A model generated the notes under the pieces. The model searched no databases and was not told the DNA's origin. It saw only the letters and a list, made by a program, of their open reading frames with translations. Below, piece after piece: positions 27,301 through 39,300 of a stretch of 57,153 nt of DNA. Position numbers and translations under genes: made by a program. Position 1 is the first letter of the stretch. Every line of letters starts with the position of its first letter. Origin of the DNA: Acanthaster planci (Eukaryota > Echinodermata > Asteroidea > Valvatida > Acanthasteridae). Location: contig NW_019091539.1 in assembly GCF_001949145.1 (NCBI RefSeq), positions 312,432 to 369,584 of the forward strand, written 5' to 3'.

Positions 27301-30300
27301 TGACAGGTAAATGTTTCTAAAGTGTATAGGCATTGCCTTGTAAACATAAAACCAAAGCTCCATTCCTATTTACAATGTAACGGTTTGCATGTATATGTAC
27401 TGCTCCATGAAATCTGTACATGTCCTCTTGTAAATTTGGCAGAAATTAGATAGATGACAAACTCAATTACCGGTGGGCCAAGCAATACTACACCTACATG
27501 TACAGAATCAGCATGTACATGTACATAATGCATGTACATGTGTACATATCTACATGTACATGTACATGTACATTGTGGGGGTATCTTGCCCGTATCCCAA
27601 AATCAAATTACTTTACATGCAGTGACAGTGGGGAGTATAAATTGGGTCTTGTTACAGTTCTCGTTATAGTTTCCCTGTTGTTATAGTATTCTCTGGGGGA
27701 GGGGGAATTATCACCAGGAAATTACTCCGCAAGGACTTACGGCAGCCTAAGAACTGTGGCCAATGAACAGTTGCCTTGGTAACCAGTGAAGTCAGAACAT
27801 CTAAACTAGATAGACGTGGTATTGATTTATTTAATAACCTCTCAGCTTGACTGGCATTGGTCATTAAATGAGAGCATGAGAGGGCGGCTTTCATGCAATA
27901 AACATGTTAACATATCGGCTTATGCACATGTCCAGGTATGTACAGGTATGCGTCCATGTGCTGTATGTGCTTTGTGTGTAGAGCATGCAAGGAAGCTTTT
28001 ACGATAATGAAGAGTCAATTGGAGAAATTAACTCGTCAGCAATTCCAATTACTTTACCGGTAGGTATTTCAAAAGATTGCAGGTGCACAGCCAATTGTTA
28101 CGACGGGGAGTTAATCTCAGTACAAGTGGATCTGGAGGGGGCTTCCCCAGCAACCTGCCCCTCCCTATTTCTGAACGTTCTTAACAAAAAAATACCGTTT
28201 CCTTTCCCAACTTTTTTCTTTTGATGCCAATTGGTCAAAGCTAACGGCAGAAATTACCAGTATCACAAAAGTACGTCCCATTCATTTGTTTAGGTTCACC
28301 TCTATTTGGGACACCTCCAACTCTTTCGGAAGTGCCCGGTGTACCACCCCTGATGATGCTGGATTCACCTCTACAGTGTTCTACTAATACACAGCGGATT
28401 ACATGTACATTTTCAGTTTATCATCTCACCTCAAAATGGCGGATGATTATTAAAGAGGTAGGGAGAAGGCATCAAATATTGCAACATCTAGGGTTTGGGA
28501 GGTAGATAGGCCATCCAGAAACCAGTATACAATGACTTTATCTTTCGAAAATCAACACAAGAGAAATACATGTAGATGTAAGAGGCAATTTCTGTCCACA
28601 ACCAACTGGGCCAATTTCAGAAACATGGGTGGTCAAATTTTGTGTTTGTGTTGGGTTGATGGCGTTACAGGGAAAAAAGGCACAACATGCATGCATGAAG
28701 CATGCATGCATGTTGTGCCTTTTTTCCCTGCATGAAGCATGCATGAAAATACCATGTAAACTGGCATCATTGCAGCCCAAATGCATTTAAAAGAGGGGGT
28801 TTGATGACATGTAGAAAATGCACAACATTATAGATTAATCTTGAAGATGCATAAACCTAAAATCTTACTCTTAGGTTGTCAAAATAATTGTTGGATTTGT
28901 TCCGAAATGAAGGAGTGTGAAATGTTGAAGGTGGAGAGGAATGTACAATAATTTGCATGGCTTACATGTACATGTACATGTTAGAGTGTACTTGTGTGCA
29001 CGTGCCGTGTGGTAACAGATTATTTATACGCTATGGAGAATAATGAAGTCAGCATACGAGTACCCAGACCTGACTCTTGGGCTGAATCACGAGCTATCTT
29101 GTATGTGCGTACATTTAAAGCTTCTAGAAAAAAGACAGCAACCCATGTGCACGCTTGTTTGCCGAGTCTACAATTTTCAGTATGTTGAAGAAAAAGAGAT
29201 TAACACATACATGTATCAGAGTCTCCTGACGACGGACAGAGCACACTGTCCGAAACGTTGAGCCTCTCCGGTTCTCATCAGAACCATACAGACTCAAAAA
29301 GAGTGCATGGTGCTTACCGCAAGCTTTCCATCTCAGATTCTCCTTGTGAGAGTGAGTGGCTTCAATTTCTATGAAAGTAACTAGAATTTACTCCTTGATG
29401 AATGAAAACGATGGCATGGAACCTGTCCGTGTTGTGGGGCTGCTGTGGCAGTCCCAGGCCTGGCGGTGGTCCAGCAGGACAGCACCGTACACCGCCAGCT
29501 GCAACACAACACAAGCAGTTGGCGAGGCTTATGAGTCGCTTTTCTAAACTTGGAACGCTTTTGCAGACACTGGATATTTGTCGAACCAGTCCTCCAAAAA
29601 TCCTTTGCATATTACTTATCTGCGACAACCCGGAAGGTTTAAAATCTACATGTACATGTACCCTTAATATGTTGTCTGACAACGATTGATTCAACGTGTT
29701 ATTGCAGAGAAACCTCAAGACCAAGTCTCAGTGTACCGGTATGTGATTCCTGTCTGAACTGCACAAGACCGCGGAATGTTTGTTTTATGACAAAAACACA
29801 TCAAATCATGCACTTACATGTAAACTTGATGGATGGAGCAATCAACATAGTGGAGAAGAACTACGAGACTCATGTGTGAAGATGCACCCTGTTTACAGCC
29901 GTATCTCCCCGTGACATTTTGGGGTCACCAGCATATCATTAATTCATAATGAGCATTTCTGAAATCAGCAAAAAAGGGACCCGCAGAAGCCCATTTTTTG
30001 AATATTTTTTCCACCATAAATGGGAAAACTGTTGCATTTTTTTCATATTTTTTTGGAAGATGGTCTTGCCACCTCTTGTTTAAAGGTTACAATTGGGGAA
30101 AGGTTTTCTATTCCCTACCTCTTTAAAGAGTTTGCACTGTTATGGACATTCAGGCAGAACTACTTTGCTGTGGCTTGAAATCACAGAATTTTAGTTTGTA
30201 ATGTTGAAAGACTTCGGCATTCTAGGTATACATATACAATTCACCAAAGGTACAAATTCTATCTTTAGTTTCTGAATTTGTTTGCCTTATGTGTCAAGGT

Positions 30301-33300
30301 TTTAACCTTGTTGTATTTGCTGTCATGTCTTGAAAGTGGCTCTGCAAAGATGCTTCTTAATGTGGGTTTGATCGTTCACCTGGCAATTAGTTCCATCAAA
30401 GAGTTACAGTAACACTTTATTGGCTCCAGCGTGTTACGTTAAAATATGAATAAATCTTCGGAAATTCAACCTTAGACTTGGCAATGCAAATTTACTGGTC
30501 TAGAAAAGTCAGGTGTTAAGTTTGTGACTTTATATGAATGTGACATCATTTATATGACTAAAAATGCCACCTTTTATATCATTCGGTTCTCAGGGTTGGC
30601 TCAGTGCATCTAATACATGTACGAAGGATGCATTAGATATGCAATACATGTACACACCGTATGTGCCTAGCCATTCCTCTTGTCAAACCTCTGAATCTCA
30701 CCTCTGACAGCAAAGATAACAATGACGAAAGGATGCACTTCAAACTGAAATACTTTAAGTTCTTACCAAGTAAGTCCCTACATGTTTTTCTTTGTTGATT
30801 GACTGCTAAGATATAACAAATGTTGACTGCTTTTTTTTTTTTACTTTGAATGCACCATGTCCCTATTATTTGCAAATGTGGCAGGTTCCTCAAAATATGG
30901 GCCATTAGATAACATTCAACTTTGGGGGTTCATTTTTCCTGAAGTGAACAGCAGTGAATAAATTCCCAATGTCTGATGTAATGAGGGAAGTCGTGGCTGA
31001 TACCTGGAACAATGATGACCGTGTCCATCATTCAAGTTAATTGGAGTTAATTAATTAAAGTCTTGAACATCAGCATTTTTGAACAGACGAGAACAAACTG
31101 TTGGAATCCTAGCCAATAAAATTTACCGAGGAGTGATAATCCCTGCGGTTATTTTACACAGATTTATATGTGGTGAAAGGTGATAATATTTACACATATT
31201 AAAACCATTTATCATGAAATTAAAAAATACCTCTCACAATTAATCGGGTCCCAAAGTCGGCAATCATGAACGTCATTCGATTCTGTCATTAGTGTAAAAA
31301 AATCGACTGCAACAAATGGCGAGTAGAATCAAAATCAATGTACAACAAAAGCTTTAAAAAAGAGTGCAAAAAAGCACCCCCAAACCATCATCCTTTTACG
31401 ACAGGATTGATCACATTTTCTTCAAGTACGTTTCCAAAAACTGCAGTGCAAAATACTGATCATGGCGATTTTGCAGCTTCCGTCATTATTTCGCAGTGCC
31501 GAGAAAAGTTTGCTGCATCGTGGCCTGTTTGACCTTTGACATCAACCCAGATAGTGCGCTCTCTTTTTCATTCGATATTCATGAGCCCCTCCACGGAATA
31601 GCGACGCTCCAAGATTTTTCTCATCAGACCAAGGTTTCTCGAAAGAAAAATGACGTTCAAAAAAAAATGATGTTCGAGACATAAAATATTATTCATGATG
31701 AATATCTAATGCGCAGAGTTGATAATTCTAATGTAATTTTCAGCGGGATATCTCCAAAATAAACGGCAAAATGAACATCGCGCATGGAATTTTCAAGCAC
31801 TACATGTGACAGCATTTTCGGCATCCTCGAACGTCATGCATTTTTGGTCCAAATTCTCGAACGTCATCAAAATTCTGTCAAATATGACGTTCGCAACGAA
31901 CATATTGTATGCAGCCAAACTTAAAGATAATTTTAAGTGATTAAAAGGTATAAGACCTGGTAGATATGCTGGTATAGTGAGAGTAAATATAAACGGTAAG
32001 AGAATGACGAGAGCCAAACTTTTCTCATCATTTTCCGTCAATTTTGTGCTCTTTTTTTCATGGTTTTTTTTTTTAATTACTTGTATTTCTCAGGTGCTTT
32101 AAATATACCAGTCAAAAAATATACTGAATTCTCCTTGCTGTTGAGAAAAGTTTTAAAATCAAGTCCTCTGGTGCAAACACTTTGAAGTAAAACTTTAACC
32201 CTAACTGCCCAAAACCTGCCATACTCCAACAGCAGGTTTTGTGAGGTTTTGGTAGGTTTGGTACCGTACCTGAGGAACTTGTTGTTGAATTTTGTGAGAC
32301 TTGGGATGNNNNNNNNNNNNNNNNNNNNNNNNNNNNNNNNNNNNNNNNNNNNNNNNNNNNNNNNNNNNNNNNNNNNNNNNNNNNNNNNNNNNNNNNNNNN
32401 NNNNNNNNNNNNNNNNNNNNNNNNNNNNNNNNNNNNNNNNNNNNNNNNNNNNNNNNNNNNNNNNNNNNNNNNNNNNNNNNNNNNNNNNNNNNNNNNNNNN
32501 NNNNNNNNNNNNNCCTAGGGGGTTAGGGTTAAATGAATTCAACTCCATTTGATTTGTGCTGGTAGCCAACCAAATGTCCACCATAAGTACATATTTTGCC
32601 TACTTATCCCCATATAATCATATTTATAAATATGAAGGTGCTAATTTGTATTTTACATGATCAAAGTCACTCTTTAGGAAGTTTTGAAAAATGACATCCA
32701 GAGTTGCATTTGGGTCCCTTTTATGAAGAGCATGTCACATATACAGTCAAGTGGTGCTTGAAATACGTGTAAGTCATCTCAGACTCAACCAAAAGCCCTG
32801 TGTCTACCATGCTTTACCTCCGACATCCTGTTAGAGTCCGTCACCTCTAAGTCGCTGATGATTTCCGGTTCTTGTTTATCTTCGTCTTCCCTCCTTGGCT
32901 CGTCTCGTCTCTCCTCCCGGCTAATTGCCTCTTGACTGCCTTTCTCTACATGTATGTCTTCAATGGTGTCATCTCCTACCGGTGCCTGGGTACTGTTGTC
33001 CTCTGTCCTGCCTTTGCTGATGCTGTCCTTCTCCTGGCCTCTTCGCCTCAGGAGCTCATGAGCGATGTTGGCAGCAATGGCCTGTGCATACTCCTCTTCT
33101 ATTTCAGCAGTCGTATCTGCAAAGAATGCGGGTAAACCATGGATGCAAATGCAAACATGAAAGACAAGTATGTCGGCGGTGTAGGTTGGGTCTAATGACA
33201 AACACATATACCAAACAGCAAAAAATTGAAACCCACTATCATTTTGAATCAGTCAAGTGTAATATACATGTATATGTATCTATGCAATACATGCACATGA

Positions 33301-36300
33301 TTTGATAGGAATACAATGCATGTGTACGTACATAAAGTGACTCCTCAAATCCCCACTGGTCTGTACCAGTACACCATTTACCTTTCTCTTGGTCACTTTT
33401 CTCCTGTCGTTGTTGCTGCCACACAGGACTACTAGTACCATCTTGAGTCATAATGTGACACAGCTGTGTAGTATCAAGACCTCCTGTGGGTATTTCCTCC
33501 TCAAAACAGCTAACAAAACAAGACAGGAAGAAGTTCCTGTTACAATGAACATTCAAGTCCACCAACAATCACCTGTTTGAAACACTTCATTGATATACAT
33601 GTACATTTACACAGTTCTTCATTTTAAGAAAATCCAGGAGAGCTATAAATTGCTGACATGCGCCGCCTTTGTGAACTCTGCATTGAAAGGGAAGGCGGAC
33701 ATGCGGAAGGTGTTGGTGCATAATTAATTGTGAATTATGTAATAATTGGTGTGCCCGTGATCTCTTATCCAGGACAAGCATAACAGAGGGCAACCTCATT
33801 CACTGGTTTATCCAAAGTGTTACAACTGAGTTCGGATGCTTCGTTTTCAAGACAATGATGTTCAGTCATGCATGACAGGAGGGATACCATCAAAGTATCA
33901 TTAGAAAGAATACTGCTTCTACTTTTCGGAGATCCTTATACATTATAATCATACCTCATGGTTTGGGCATATTAACCCCTTTCCTCAGGGCTTGGTTTTT
34001 TCTGGGACACCCTGTCATGTTCTTGGGGCAATTTTTAAAATTAATTCAGTTTTAGTTCAGTTAGAAATGGGTTTGCGACACATGTTTGCCATACATACAT
34101 CGTCCCAGTGCTTGTTTTTCATTTGACCCAGAATTTTTATACTTGTGAATTAAACATCAACTATTTAAGCCTGACTAACTAACGTTACATGTAAATTTCA
34201 ACCTACAATTCAACACTGTTATACGTCATGTACGTGTCCCTTTAATTTACATGTAAATAAAAGTGGAAGTGAACCTTTTGCATCCCGATTTGAGAATCTC
34301 TTAAAAAAACCTGAAGGGGATTTGAAAGTTTAAACTACACTTCAGCTTTGTTCAGTCAAATCAAAATAGGAAAATGTCAAACCAACACGGGTGCACCCAC
34401 ATGCGAATGTGACAATGTTTACGTATGATTATGGTCTGACACTGGGGGTTTCCTACGCGAATTCAATGAGCCCACACCCTGTACATGAACAAGTATGTAC
34501 ATGTATGCAGGGAGCAACATTTTCATGATGACCAAAACTTCATGGCACACCGCGCTTTCTGCTTTAAAAGCACCCCGTAAAGAAGATCAATACTGATTGG
34601 CTCTCTTGTCACTGAAAACCGATACTGACCAATGAAAACATGTAACAGATTGTACCATGTACAGCGAAACTGCGCGCGACATACATGCACATGCAAGCAT
34701 ATGTACAAAGACAGCATGCATCCTACACATGCGTGCAGGGCTGGCTGGCTGGTCTGAAAGCAGGCCGCGCTGGCAATGTAATGATCGAAATATACCGGTA
34801 CATGTAAGCCTACCGGTACGTATAAAAGTTGCGGCGGGATAAATGTGAAATCGTAAGTTACAAACAAATCACAGTCCTTTTTGGTGATGTTATCCACTGT
34901 TTGTCATATCGTTCGTTATTTTTAAGTGCCCTTACATTTCCTTAGGGGCCCAATTTTTTTTTATTATGCTCCTTTAAAAGGAAAGACTGATGTACACATA
35001 TGTATACAGTGATGCAGATGTCTAAACAACAATCTTTATTGCTACACCACATAACCTGTAGATTCCACATAAAACGGTTTCTTTACTTGTACATGTACAT
35101 GTATGTGATCTGCTAGACCTGTAAAAATGAGTCATACATGTACATGTACATTTGTAAGTCACTGGGGCCACTTTTTGAGTTTTACTTTGTGTTAGATTTA
35201 TTCAGAGTTTATCCCACTTCACTTAGAAATGTGGGACGCCTACCGGTACAGTGTACTAGCACTCCATATTCAGTTAACCATGGTACCGGTACATGTATAT
35301 GTAATTTATCATGTACTGTCATTTTTTCAATACCCTGCAACTACCGGTGTGGTTGCATAGTATGCCAGCAGGGTCAAGGTTACAATCGATTCACAATTGG
35401 AATAATACAAAAGAGGTACATGTATTAACCCTAACCCACCTCAATTCTCCAAAAATCCTCCGGGTGGTTTGGAGGATTGAGGATGAATGACGATCTGAAC
35501 ATTGGAGGATTTTGGAGGATTGAGGATGAAAGGTGTTGAAGCATGGAGGATTTCATCGGACTGAGGGTGAATGCCGATTTAAAAGCTGGAGGATTTTAGA
35601 GGATTGAGGATGAATGGTGAATGAAGTACTAAAAATCAGTCACTTATTGGTGCATATGCTCATGCATTATACTGTTTATAAAATACTGTACATGTACATG
35701 TACAGTACATTTACCTAAAGACAGTGTGTTCCATTGTTCACTACTGCTGGTCATAAATTACACAATAACTGCATTTTGTTAAAACAAAGGCACATGTCTG
35801 CTATGTTTATTACAAAAGTAAAGCCATTAGCCAACTCTGCAAAAAAACAGCTTCAGCCCAGCAACCAACCTGATGTACCCAAACCTCCCCCAATCCTCAA
35901 AAACCAAACTAGGGCTATGGAGGATTTTGGAGGATTGAGGATGAATGCAATTTTGAAGTTGGGCAATTGGAGGATTTGGGGGATTGAGGACATGCTCTAA
36001 TAAAAAGGCCCTAATAACTAGGGGTTAACCCTACATGTGCAACTGCCAAGCATATTGTTTGGTTTACAGTACTCAGTACTACAAAATACTAAGTAGTAGT
36101 CTGAGCCTGAAGGACCTAGCGCTACAGATTACTACTTCTGGCTAGGTTCCTTCCATTGTTACTGGTACAGATAACAATAAAGCCATGCATTCATAGTGCC
36201 ACAGCACTGTATGGTACTGTACATTGTCTTATCTACTGCATCTTATGGCTTCACAGAACAATAAAGTCTTGTCCTCTTACAAGCGGCAGCGCTCAGTGCT

Positions 36301-39300
36301 ACATTTTACTACAAGTAGTAATTTGTAGTATTATGTAGGGTTAGGGTTAATAACTTTAAAAAGTCCCAGTGCAGGTAACGGTACATGCACATGTATCTTT
36401 AAAACCGACAATATGTGTACAGTCGACTTTCGGTAATATGAGCTCGGGTAAGACAAGACTCCGGTTAAGACGAGTGTATTTGCCGGTCCCGACTGAATTA
36501 TGCACATTCCTATGAGGAAAAAAATCCATAATACAAGCTCGCGTGTTACGAGATTCCGTTTAAGACGAGCATTTTGGGGGCCCTAGCTGCGTGCAAATGT
36601 ATTGTTATCCGTTTAATTAGCACAAGCGTATTTGAAGGCAACTTGTCAATCGACTTGACCGGTTTCTCCGTTCTTGTATTATGTTATTGTTCTTTATTTC
36701 AAGTCTTCATTCATAAAAAGTACAGTTACTTCTCACTTTCATAAACATTAACTGTTTTAAAATAAAATTCCAAACCACACGTACGTGCATACAAAGTACA
36801 TGTAGGCCTACATGTATGTACAGGAAGTTGTACATGTACATGATGTACGCTTAACGATGCGGTCGATCGATTATACATGCGACAAGCGGGACAGCAGCTT
36901 TCGCGCAAGACGAGGTTCGGATAATATGAGCTAATTTAGAAAGTCCCAAGGCCCTCGTATTAATGAGAGTCGACTGTAAACTGTTATTTTTATTAACTTT
37001 TAGAATGTAGAAAAGTAAAAAACCTTTTAAAGACACAAAGCTAATGACCTCTCATATAAAAAAGTTTCACATTTCTGAAAAGTCACGGGTCTCACATTGT
37101 ACAGTGTACATACTGCACAAACTTCAGCAAAGACACTTCCCTCTGGCACGTACATGCAATTTTGAGGATCAAAATGCATTCTTAGGCCTGTTCATTTCAG
37201 ATTGATCCAGATCTCAATCGGTGATCCTAATGCTGGTTTACTCCACCCACTAGGCAGGTTTTTGGTGTCCATACATGTAAACTAACCATGGATCACTAAT
37301 CATGATCCAGATTAGTGTGACACAAACAAGGCCTTCAACAACAGCTCTCCTACCATTTTGTCTACAGGGAAGTGCACACACATTCCCAACTCATTTAACC
37401 TAAAAAGAGTTAGGGTTTTTTGGGACCATCTCACAACCAGAAGGTGAGGACCAGGGGCCTGGGAGGGGGGGAGGAATCCGGAATAAATTGTTCATTACTG
37501 CAACCTCAAAGTAAGGTTAGCAGTTAAAATGCAGCCTTAGTTACAGTAGGTTGACCAATTTTCAATTTTTTATGTTAAACAGAAATAAAGGCTTTTAAAA
37601 TGCTGCAGATAAAAGCAATTCACTGGTGCCAAAATGCCGCAATGCATCCAAACTTAGAGATTTTCACAAGAAAACTATTAAAGATGTCAAGCGCAAACTT
37701 GTTTTTCTCTTCGTTTTGCATGCCAAGTTATTTTGAGAATTTGTTTCAAGGCAAACGTAAGTCAAGTCATATGGAAAGTACCCTGAGTTTGCATTTATAA
37801 ACCAAAAACAACAAACAAAATAAACACCCCTCCCCCAAAAAAGAAGAAAGAATATGTGGTTACAACAGAAAAACAGCAAGGGAAATGGCAAATTCTGCTC
37901 TGTCCTAAAAATTAATACTGTAAACAAATACTGAATTATGTGTAACAAATACTAGTTGAAAGTGACCAAAAAATTAAAGTTAACGGTTGCCAGTAGATTC
38001 AAGTCTTTCAATTTTACACACAGCATTCCTCTCAATTATTTGGAAGAAATTTTCCTCCTTGCTGCCTTAAATGATGGACTCATAAATCCATAATTGCTTC
38101 ACTCAATGCCAACAGACAAGCCCATGTAAAATGTAGCCTGCATGCAAAATGCTAGACCCGTGAATTCACACATTATGCACCTGCAGTTACAATGTATTAC
38201 TCACTGCAAACAACTTCCAAACAGCTTCACGTTTCACCACTAATTTCAATTATAAATAAAAAATGTACCCCAAGTACATGTACATGTATGTCAAGCCAAA
38301 AGGCACAGGAATGAATTAATTTTTTACTCAACAGTTGCTATGGTAATAATGGGGGGACCATTAAGTTATAGGAGGGAACCAAGTACATGTGCCATATACA
38401 TGTACATGATATATGTATCAGTACATGCAATATGTCAGGCATACAGCTTGACTTCAAAGCTATACTGTCCAATCATTTTTCATTTTTTTCTTAAAATAAA
38501 TAATTTTGTGAGGAAATTTGTAGCGCATTGCCATAAAACAAGAGAGTTCAATAAACAGTACCAAAATAAAAGGCCATCTGTGCAACAAATGACAGTGACT
38601 GATTTTGATACTTTGAGAAACACATTTTAGCAATTACAGAGTTCAACATTTTATTCTTGTTTAATTTTGAAAAGATGGGAAATTAAACTTTCAGACGTAA
38701 ATAAAGTACATGTACATGCGAAACGTACCTCTCATTATAGGTTTTCCAGGTTAATTTTGCTCTTCTTTCATTTAAAATTGCTAAAAAAGGTCTAATTTTG
38801 TTAAAGAATGGTCACTCGCCCAAATGTTGATTCCAATTTTGAAATAACACTACTAAATTTCACTTTCAGAGCATTGCAATTCATTTTGGGTGAGTGACCC
38901 CTCTTTGACAAATTTAAACTTTCTTTTAAGCAATTTGAAATGAAAGAAGAGCAAAATTAACCAGGAAACTATATTTTACCTGTAGATTTGCCAAAGGAAG
39001 AATAACAATCGATTGACAATGGCATTCAGCACATGTATTGCATACAATATACATGTACAGTGAAGGCCTACCAGTGGGCGGGCATTGTTGTTCTTTATAT
39101 TTTTTTATACAGTGAAGCATCACTATGAAAGCATCTACAGGGCTATCAATTATTAGTGCCTGCATCCATTGCCATGACAACAGGCTGGTGCTGCCAAGAG
39201 GAGACACCAGTTGTGCCAACACTGCATTCATACAATGCATGCAAGCAGTTTCATCAAGAGCAATCATTTACAGCATAGCTGAAGGCCACCTACAGTAAAA

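Larger units (their letters stand above)
21345..32817. other. Intron 4 of the ROCO gene, 11.5 kb, repeat-rich
   Basis: I see no conserved coding segment. It contains ACATGT-rich stretches, an AAAC minisatellite at 26841-26947, a perfect hairpin at 28668-28730, a repeat-like segment near 29217-29340 and a TTAA-flanked element at 32195-32532. Confidence 0.7.

Noticed and set aside
36330-36350. Telomere-like TTAGGGTTA at element ends
   Set aside because: Only one or two units occur and they coincide with TTAA-bounded inverted ends, so this is transposon sequence, not interstitial telomere.
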